A stretch of DNA of 64,000 nt from assembly GCF_026914265.1 (NCBI RefSeq), contig NC_069135.1:38492946-38556945 (forward strand). The letters run 5' to 3'. The DNA comes from Mya arenaria (taxonomy: Eukaryota > Mollusca > Bivalvia > Myida > Myidae). Position 1 is the first letter of the stretch. The number at the start of each line of letters is the position of its first letter. The notes beneath the pieces are model-generated. The model did not search any database. It saw nothing but the letters and a program-made list of their open reading frames with translations, and was not told the DNA's origin. Made by a program: the position numbers and the translations under genes. This document shows positions 24,819 to 35,200 of this stretch, piece after piece.

Positions 24819-24952
24819 CTGAAACAAAGAAGTTTTGAAACATTTGTAATCAGATATGCATAAACTGAAAATGAACTTGTTATGTGGGACAATGTTAAAG
24901 AATATGATTAAAAATTTGTCGCAATAACATATAGATTAGTTACCGTTTTGTG

Positions 24953-25290
24953 TCTTAAAGGCGCACCATATAGGTTGATGCAAAAATGATTTCCTTTAAT
25001 TTTTAAATGCATTATAATGCTTTATTAATTTGACTTGATTGATCAAAACCGAAAAGAAATATTTGTGTACAGATTCAGTGGGTTTTTCTTTATAAACTGG
25101 GGAATTTGTGGCCACGTAGCTATTAATTGAAATCACCATTTGCATGTTCAAAGACTAATATTTTTGTTAAATGTACTCAAAAATAAGTTTTTTTTTGTTT
25201 TAATCATGAACAGAAGAATAAGTTAAAAATAATAATAAATAAAAACAATAAAATATTATTGCCTCAACCTATGTCGTGCGCCATTATCTT
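24953..25290. mobile_element. short TIR element in the intron of gene 2
   Basis: Left end TTAAAGGCGCACCATATAGG; right end CCTCAACCTATGTCGTGCGCC. Homologous to 7747-8062 and to 49660-49991. Confidence 0.65.
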
Positions 25291-25486
25291 AGCCAAAAAG
25301 GCATATGATGTGTATACGGATTAAAAAATATAAATGATATTTTGTACTCTTTTATCTGGGGAATTTGTGACCACGTAGCTATTTAATGAAATATATTATA
25401 TATAAAGGCTGATATTTCTTTAATATTTACAAATCGTAAGCTTTGTTTTGTTTAAAAGTCAAATGAGTTTAACCTTATAATGCATA

Positions 25487-25547
<61 letters not shown>

Positions 25548-25573
25548 CATATACCCATTTAGTGCACTTTTAA
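25290..25573. mobile_element. truncated second intronic TIR element of gene 2
   Basis: Only the inner part and one end (AGTGCACTTTTAAA) remain, with the (AAT)n microsatellite at about 25487-25546. The duplicated exon end present in genes 1 and 3 is missing here, consistent with a deletion at about 25288. Confidence 0.55.
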
Positions 25574-25594
25574 ATTGTCATATTTCTTACATAC

Positions 25595-25929
25595 CTGTGG
25601 TCCACGGCGACGCACACATGGCAGCACAGCTGGTCATGGTCGGCACATACCAACTTCAGTGCCTCCCCGCGATGCATCCCGCATCTCTCCAGGGCGTCCA
25701 CCGCCCCTGGGGCTGCCTCCCATTTCTTCACGTCCTTCCGGCCGAGCACTGCGTGCTTCTGATATAATACGTCATGTTTTAGAACACAGTTTTGGCAGTA
25801 ATATTTCATGCATTGAGTACAATAATGGTCAGCTTCGGTGTTAAATCCGTTCTCTTCACACGGAGAGCAGGAAAAATCATGAATGAAGTCACAGCCCCTC
25901 TGAATGGATGATTCAAACTTAGAAGCCAT
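25595..25929 (-). CDS. B-box/NHL-like TRIM-type protein, gene 2, exon 1
   Basis: 335 nt, the same length as in genes 1 and 3. It starts MASKFESSIQRGCDF and codes both B-box modules (CSPCEENG, HYCTQC, YYCQNC; then ERCGMH, CADHDQLCCHVC, VDHR). I chose the ATG at 25929 over an in-frame upstream ATG at 25956 because gene 3 starts at the same Met and the context is good (purine at -3, G at +4). Donor ACAG|GTATGTAAG. Confidence 0.87.
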
Positions 25930-26350
25930 TTTCGCTTTTGAGATTAAAAATGACACACAAACTAGTTCACACAGTCAGTTTCTGTTTATTTTGTAACTAG
26001 GAAGTTAATTATTTTGTACTCCGCTGATACGAAGAAAACCAATATTTCGATCAAATCCACACTGCTATATAACACGATATCAAAATGATAAGCGTAGTCA
26101 CAACCGTACTAAATTTACAATCATTTTTCAAATTATACAAAAATGATTTTAAACATGCCTTATTTTATTCCTGTGTAAACATTTCGAATAGTTATCGACT
26201 GTCCAGTGGGCCTTCCCACGAGGTTTGCCGAAGACTGCCGAGTGGTAACGATTGTCTATTCCGAGCTTACCGAAGATTGCCGAATAGTTGTAGGAAGTAC
26301 TTTTCCTGTATATTTTATAGCGAATTGACCCATTTCAACGAACAATAGCA
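25930..26350. promoter_or_regulatory. 5' flank of gene 2, mirrored at gene 3
   Basis: This 5' flank matches 48480-48907 in inverted orientation. It includes paired GCCGAAGACTGCCGA-type motifs. The same sequence recurs in diverged form at 26450-26850, so the flank was tandemly duplicated before the large inversion. A promoter is likely here but I see no decisive TATA or initiator. Confidence 0.45.
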
Positions 26351-26449
26351 CTGAGGTCTAGTACTTCTCGAACCTCAACACCATCTATGGGAAGAAAGTG
26401 AGTGATGATCCATAATTATTTTCCATTTTCTCTCTTGAGTTTCAAAAAA

Positions 26450-26850
26450 TTCACGAACTAAATCAAATAAATGTTCATTCAGCCACGTTTGTTTATTTTG
26501 TTACAAGGAAGTAAATTGTTTTGTACTGATAAGAAGAAACCACAAATTACAATCAATGTCACACTGACATATTACACAATATCCAAATGATAAGCGTTGT
26601 TACAATCTTGCTTAATTAACACTATTGTTCTTCAAATCCAAACCACATTTTAATCATGCCGAGATTGTGTCCCGTATTAATATCAATAGGAGTTCACGAC
26701 TTCTGGTTTAGTAGGCCTTTCTACACTCGAAATGCACAACGAAATAAATATATCCCGAGCTTGCCGAAGACTGCCGAAATGTCACGATTCGGAATACCTC
26801 GGTCATTTTCCATCGAAATCAACCTCGGGTGTATGCCGGTACATCCATAG
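26450..26850. repeat. diverged tandem copy of the 5' flank
   Basis: Shares TTGTTTATTTTGT, AATGATAAGCGT and TGCCGAAGACTGCCGAA with 25975-26350. Mirrored at 48000-48470. Confidence 0.6.
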
Positions 26851-26932
26851 AAAAGTTGCTGTGTTTAATATGCATTTTGTTAGTTCAAATTGATTGCCGG
26901 GCGTTAAGTGTACCATGGCATTCAGGGGCGGA

Positions 26933-27175
26933 TCCATGATTCGATATATGAGGGTGCGTAACTTAGGGGCATAACATTTTGACTTGCAATCCTCCCTCAG
27001 AACCGAAATTTATTTGGTTTAAAGTGTGAGCAGGGGTGTTTGAAAGTACTCTGCGATTTATTTTAACACTTTCCAGCCCGAATTGGTGCATTTTGAGCGT
27101 ATTACATTTTTTTCTCTCCTTTATCGAAATTAAAAACTAAACTTGGACGATTTGAAGTGTGTGTGGGGGGGGGGG
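26933..27175. mobile_element. hAT-like non-autonomous element (CAGGGGCGGATCC end)
   Basis: It begins CAGGGGCGGATCC, a typical hAT-type terminus, and shares its interior with 47652-47921 (inverted). The other end is lost near a G-run at 27165-27175. Confidence 0.45.
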
Positions 27176-27349
27176 ATGGCTGAAGGGTGTTCAAAAATAT
27201 TTCTAACAATGTAAACCGTCCATATTCATCCGAGGTTGTTATCGATAGAAAATGGCCGGATGCACGAAAAATAACACTCAGTTGTAGCGGTTTCACGACT
27301 CCGAACATAACTATTTATGAAGAAATTTCCACGTGTGTACTTAACCATA

Positions 27350-29725
27350 ACAACTTAAGGTACTAATCCGACCCAAGTTTACCAAGTAAGTTCATGTATA
27401 CTAAGTAACATATACACCAAGTAATAAAATAAGTACCAAGTAACCATATTGTACACCAAGTAATCTCAAGTACGACAAGTAACCTCAATTACACTCAGTA
27501 ACCTCATTTACTCAAAGTAACCTCAAGTACACACAGTAACCTCATGGACATCAAGTAACCTCACTTACACCAAGCAACCTTATGTACACCAAGTAACCTC
27601 ATGTACACCAAGAAACCTCATTTACACCAAGTAACCTCATATACACCAAGTTACCTCATGTACACCAAAAAACCTAATGTACACAAAGTAAACTAATGTA
27701 CACACATTAACCTTATGTATACCAAGTAACGCCATGAACACCCAGTAACCTCATGCACACCCAGTAACGTCATGTACACCAAGTAACCTGATTCATACTT
27801 AGTGACCTCATGTACACCTAGTAGCCTCATGTACACGCAGTAACCTCATGTACTCCCAGTAACGTCATGAACACCAAGTAACCTCATGTACACCAAGTAA
27901 CCTCATCCACACCAAGTAACCTCATTTAAACCAAGTAACGTCATGTACACCCAGTAACCTCATGCACACCAAGTAACCTCATGTACACCCAGTAACCTTA
28001 TTTACACCAAGTAACCACATGCACACCAAACAACCTCATGTACACCAAGTAACCTTAATTATACCAAGTAACCTCATGTACACCCAGTAACCTCATGTAC
28101 ATCAAGTAACCTCATGTACATCAAGTAACCTCATGTACACCCAGTAACTTCATGTACATCAAGTAATCTCATGAACACCCAGTGACCTTATGTACTTCAG
28201 GTAACGTAATACACACCCGGTAACCTCATGTACACCCAGTAACCTTTTGTACACCCAGTAACCTTAAATAAACCAAGTAACGTCATAAACAGCCAGTTAC
28301 CTCATGTTCAGCCAGTTACCTCATGCACACCCAGTAACCTCATTTACACCCAGTAACCTCATGTACACCCAGTAATCTCATGTACACCCAGTAACCTCAT
28401 TTCCACCAAGTAACCTCATATACACCAAGTAACCTCATGACACCAAAAAACCTAATGTACACAAAGTAAACTAATGTACACACATTAACCTTATGTATAC
28501 CAAGTAACGCCATGAACACCCAGTAACCTCATGCACACCCAGTAACGTCATGTACACCAAATAACCTGATTCATACTTAGTAACCTCATGTACACCTAAT
28601 AGCCTCATGTACACGCAGTAACCTCATGTACTCCCAGTAACGTCATGCACACGAAGTAACCTCATGTACACCCAGTGACTTCATATACGCCCAGTAACCT
28701 CATGTACACCAAGTAACGTCATGTACACCGAGTAACCTTATGCACACACAGTAACCTCATGTACACCCAGTAACCTCAATTACACCAAGTAACCACATGC
28801 ACACCAAACAACCTCATGTACATCAAGTAACCTTAATTATACCAAGTAACCTCATGTACACCCAGTAACCTCATGTACATCAAGTAACCTCATGTGCACC
28901 CAGTAACTTCATGTACATCAAGTAATCTCATGAACACCCAGTGACCTTATGTACTTCAGGTAACGTAATGCACACCCGGTAACCTCATGTACACCCAGTA
29001 ACCGCATGTACACCAAGTAACCTCGTGAACACCCAGTAACCTTAAATAAACCAAGTAACGTCATGTACAGCCAGTTACCTCATGTTCAGCCAGTTACCTC
29101 ATGCACACCCAGTAACCTCATGTACACCCAGTAACCTCATGTACACCCAGTAACCTCATGTACACCAAGTAACCTCGTGAACACCAAGTTACCTTAAGTA
29201 AATCAAATAACGTCATGCACAACCGGTCACGTCATATACAGCCAGTTACCTCATGCACACCCAGTAACCTCATGTACACCAAGTAACCTCATGCACACCC
29301 AGTAACTTCATGTACACCCAGTAGCCTCATGTACACCCAGTATCCTCATGTACACCAAGTAACCGCATTAGCACCAAGTGACCTCATGTACACAAAGTAA
29401 ACTAAAAGTAACGCCATGTACACCCAGTAACCTCATGCACACCCAGTAACGTCATGTACACCAAGTAACCTCATGTACACCAAGTAACCGCATGTACACC
29501 AAGTAACCGCATGTGCACCAAGTAGCCTCATGTACACCAAGTAACCGCATGTTCACCAAGTGACCTCATGTCCTACAAGCTACCTTATTTAGACAAAGTA
29601 ATCTCATGTACAATTTCTAACCTTATGTGTTCTAAGTATTCCGTATACACACCAAGTTGCCTCATGTACACCAAGTAACCGTATGTACGCCCCGAAACCT
29701 CAAGTACTAAAAGTTACCTCATACA
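27350..29725. repeat. 19-bp minisatellite (GTACACCAAGTAACCTCAT)
   Basis: Clear 19-bp period with CAAGT/CCAGT alternation. A block near 27663-27870 recurs at 28441-28650, giving a higher-order shift of about 778 bp (roughly 41 units). The inverted counterpart is at 46130-47345. Confidence 0.96.
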
Positions 29726-29734
29726 CACACTCAC

Positions 29735-29905
29735 TTTACTGAGTTGTGGCCTCAAGTTTTTAAGTTGTGGCCAAGAGTTACTTAGTCGTGGCCAAAGTTA
29801 CTAAGTCGTGGGCTCAAGTTACTAAGATTTGGCCGCAAGCTACTTAGTCGTGGCCACAAGATACTAAGTTGTGGCCGCAAGTTACTAAGTTGAAGTTGTG
29901 TACGC
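29735..29905. repeat. ~21-bp degenerate tandem repeat (GTTACTAAGTCGTGGCC)
   Basis: About eight imperfect units of TTACTAAGTTGTGGCCGCAAG follow directly on the 19-bp array. Confidence 0.8.
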
Positions 29906-30880
29906 AGCATCTTATTGTACTAAAACGAATAACTACATTATTATATGGATCCCCTGTCAATAATCTTAGTAATACCAATTCTAATTCTGAAGGAGGGCCG
30001 CAACCTAAAATGTTTGCCCTTATTTAATAACTTACACCCTCTGGATCACAAGCAATAATCCTGGATTTGCCACTGGGAGATACCTTTAAGCTATACATGA
30101 ATTAATATTACGAAGAAAGTTAGGTAAAATCTCAATCTCAAATCTATCAAATTTGACCAATATAATTACTTTTTTTCTGAAATATTGATATACACCAGGT
30201 GCTTAGTTTGTAAAATGAGAGATATAATACCGTTCGTGTTTGTAAACGTTCTGATACTTACTTGATTACATATTGCTACGCCCTATGTCATGTAGATCAA
30301 ATCATGTACTTTAGTTGGTATTTCTAACATGGTATCGCTATAACAAAGGGCTGTAACTTATGAAATTGTTATTTGATTACATCATATCAAAAGTCTAGAG
30401 GATTTAAAAAAGGAAATACATGCAGAGAAACCTTTTTTATTTTTCATTTGTGTCATAAAGTATAAACACCACTTTAAATTTAAATGCCAGAACATTCAAA
30501 CGGTGCGAACTGTGATGTTATGGTAAACATGTTTGGCAATTTGAACAATGAGGAGTAGGAATATCTGGAATATGGCAATAATAAGATCAAATAATGCAAA
30601 CAGACAACAAAAAAACGTAACTTATTATGTATCATTTTGTAGAATTCCGTACATAAACTACAGAAACACTGTTTTGTGTGAAATGTTTTGTTTGAAAACT
30701 GTTTTATTTCAAGATAACAAGCATAAGTAGAAGAATAAAACATAGACTAACATATTATGCTGATATACGTAATTTGAATCACAACCCAATACATGTTGAT
30801 AAAAATCAAAGTTCTGTAACAATGTTTTGAAATTGAATGAATTTACAGTTAATGTATTTCATATTGCAAGTCTTGTTTAT
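29906..30880. other. intergenic, no gene seen
   Basis: A fragment at 29985-30075 ends GGATTTGCCACTG and resembles the hAT-like elements nearby. The rest is AT-rich without recognisable content. Confidence 0.4.
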
Positions 30881-30884
30881 ATGT

Positions 30885-31995
<1,111 letters not shown>

Positions 31996-32109
31996 CTACC
32001 AACTTTACTGTCATACGATCAAGACTGGTCCCTCTGTTTCTTTAGAATACGATAAGACTGGGCTCCTTGTTTCTTTATTTTATACAAACACTTTTTTAAA
32101 CTTGAATCA

Positions 32110-32286
32110 CTACAGATCTTGTTCCGGTCTTTTCTGAAGGTATTCCTGTATCCTTGGAATTGACGAAACCAATTTCCGGTTCCGGTCGAGAAGCGAATAG
32201 TTTTTCAGCATTGGCGCATCGGGTGGTGTAAAATGTGCTTCCGCATGTTCAATGTAGACGAACAGCATCAAATCAGCAACTGTGAA
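32110..32286 (-). CDS. sigma GST, last coding exon
   Basis: 59 codons including TAG at 32110-32112. It begins FTVADLMLFVYIEHAEA, completing the GDSFTVADL motif with the previous exon in phase 0, and ends YLQKRPEQDL. The acceptor is CCTTCACAG. The C-terminal helices resemble the class in length and in the PRIQEYLQKRP ending. Confidence 0.85.
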   Translation of the reverse strand, partial: FTVADLMLFVYIEHAEAHFTPPDAPMLKNYSLLDRNRKLVSSIPRIQEYLQKRPEQDL

Positions 32287-35200
32287 CTGTGAAGGCCATT
32301 ATGAACAGTGATAGAGAAATATATATTGTTGTTTAAAGATGCAGTCTTACTCTCAAATAAGGTTTGCCACAATTAATATAATTGTTTAAATTTTCCAAAA
32401 AGGATGAATAAATGTCGAAAACAATGGTAATTATGAATAATACCGAGTTTAATTTGCAAGAAAGGTGCATAAAACACGGTATTTCTACCTTATGAGACGA
32501 TAGTAGATCACAGTAATTTTTTTAATTTTCACCAATCATTTAATGTTTTTGCGATTTCAGCTAGTAAATACACGGTTATACTCTTGTTATCAGTATTTAA
32601 TATTTTCCATAAAGGCATTATTTAGTAAGCAGTTAAAGGTTTATCAGTCAAAATTGATGCTTGTTTTACAATTGTATGTATTGGTTTTGTGTCACTTTAA
32701 GTACCTTTAGTTTTAATTAATCTATTTTAACTCGATTATGACGAGAGCTGAAAACTTATGGAATCACTCTCGAGAGAGAGAGACGATGTCCAGGGTTGAA
32801 ACTATGTCCCTCATAGCGTTAGTAGTTTTGACTTACATTGTTTTAATTTAGCTCTATTGTGCCGATAGCAGAAAGCTGATATAATTCATTCCCAATTTTG
32901 TGTTCTGTGTCGAACCCGGTACTGTGTCCTTTTTGTTAGGTGAAGACCGTTCTTAGGCGCTATTCCCATCATTTATAGATATGGTTATTTTGATGCGTAT
33001 GGTGTATTTTTGAGATGTTTGTTTTCATGTATGTGTTGTTTATACTTTTGTGTCTCTATATCATTGTCGTTTCGGCCCTGCCTTGTGACTCTATTTCATT
33101 GTCGTTTGGCCCTGCCTTGTGACTCTATTTCATTGTCGCTTCGGCCCTGCCTTGTGACTCTATTTCATTGTCGTTTGGCCCTGCCTTGTGTCTCTATTTA
33201 ATTGTCGTTTCGGCCCTGCTTTGTGTCTCTATTTCATTGTCGTTTCGGCCCTGCCTTGTGTCTCTATTTCATTGTCCTTTCGGTCCTGTCTTGTGACTCT
33301 ATTTCATTGTCGTTTCGGCCCTGCTTTGTGTCTCTATTTCATTGTCGTTTCGGCCGCTGCCTTGTGTCTCTATTTCATTATCGTTTCGGCCCTGCCTTGT
33401 CTCTATTTCATTGTCGTTTGGCCCTGCCTTGTGACTCTACTTAATTGTCGTTTCGGCCCTGCCTTGTGTCTCTATTTCATTGTCTTTTCGGCCCCGCCTT
33501 GTGTCTCTATTTCATTGTCGTTTCGGCCCCACCTTGTGTCTCTATTTCATTGTCGTTTCGGCCCTGCCTTGTGTCTCTATTTCATTGTCGTTTGGCCCTG
33601 CCTTGTGTCTCTATTTCATTGTCGTTTCGGCCCTGCCTCATTGTCGTTTCGGCCCTGCCTTGTGTTTCTATTCTATTGTCGTTTCGGCCCTGCCTTGTGT
33701 CTCTATTCATTCCATTGTCGTTTGGCCTTCCTTGTGACTCTATTTCATTGTCGTTTCGGCCCTGCCTTGTGTCTCTATTCCATTGTCGTTTCGGCCCTGC
33801 CTTGTGACTCTATTTCATTGTCGTTTCGGCCCTGCCTTGTGTCTCTATTTCATTGTCGTTTCGGCCCTGCCTTGTGTCTCTATTTCATTATCGTTTCGGC
33901 CCTGCCTTGTGACTCTATTTCATTGTCGTTTCGGCCCTGCCTTGTGACTCTATTTCATTGTCGTTTGGCCCTGCCTTGTGACTCTATTTAATTGTCGTTT
34001 CGGCCCTGCCTTGTGTCTCTATTTCATTGTCTTTTCGGCCCCGCCTTGTGTCTCTATTTCATTGTCGTTTCGGCCCTGCCTTGTGTCTCTATTCCATTGT
34101 CGTTTCGGCCCTGCCTTGTGACTCTATTTCATTGTCGTTTCGGCCCTGCCTTGTGACTCTATTTCATTGTCGTTTGGCCCTGCCTTGTGACTCTATTTAA
34201 TTGTCGTTTCGGCCCTGCCTTGTGTCTCTATTTCATTGTCTTTTCGGCCCCGCCTTGTGTCTCTATTCCATTGTCGTTTCGGCCCTGCTTTGTGTCTCTA
34301 TTTCATTGTCGTTTTGGTTCTGCCTTGAGTCTCTATTTCATTGTCGTTTGGCCCTGCCTTGTGTCTCTATTTCATTGCCGTTTGGCCCTGCCTTGTGTCT
34401 CTATTTCATTGTCGTTTCAGCCTGCCTTTTGTCTTTATTTCATTGTCGTTTCGGCCTCGCCTTGTGTCTCTATTTCATTGCCGTTTCGGCCCTGCTTTGT
34501 GTCTCTATTTCATTGTCGTTTCGGCCCTGCCTTGTGTCTCTATTTCATTGTCGTTTGGCCCTGCCTTGTTTCTCTATTTCATTGCCGTTTGGCCCTGCCT
34601 TGTGTCTCTATTTCATTGTCGTTTCGGCCTGCCTTGTGTCTTTATTTCATTGTCGTTTCGGCCTCGCCTTGTGACACTATTTAATTGTCGTTTCGGCCCC
34701 GCCTTGTGACTCTAAACAGTGCTTATTTTTGATATTTTGACATCTAGGCTTGTCACTGTAGTGTTCATTGTATGAACTGGACAGAGCCCCTGATGGTTAT
34801 AAAACCAACACCGTCTTGGTAGAGGCGAATATTCATATCACTAGACCACACCCGACCCTTGCGACGTATTTGCGTATTGTTCACCTCTATGTCAAATGAT
34901 CCTGGGATTTGCTTGACCATTCTTTAAAGATTCGAGTATGTGATTGATATGCCTACTGTTTTCAATGGAAGCAAACATTTCGAGCAATCTTTATTTCAGC
35001 TTTAGATATAGGTTGAGCAATTATATATAAATACACATGCATAACCGACTTACGCTATCACCAACAGCAAAACCATTTTGCCCCGTTTCAGCTACAAGGT
35101 TCTCAAGAAACATTAAAAACTTTGGACAATCCACTTTATAAAACTCGGCCTTCTTCTGTGTCTGTAATGAAACGCAAAAGTATGTTAGTATATCAATACG

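Noticed and set aside
26085-26348. Plus-strand 87-codon frame 5' of gene 2, with a similar frame at 48516-48752 (minus)
   Set aside because: The two start alike because the palindrome arms are duplicated. They diverge by frameshift after about 30 codons, so there is no sign of protein conservation.
33188-33991. Plus-strand open frame of 267 codons
   Set aside because: Translation of the 35-bp minisatellite inside a GST intron; frame shifts simply exchange the repeat phase.
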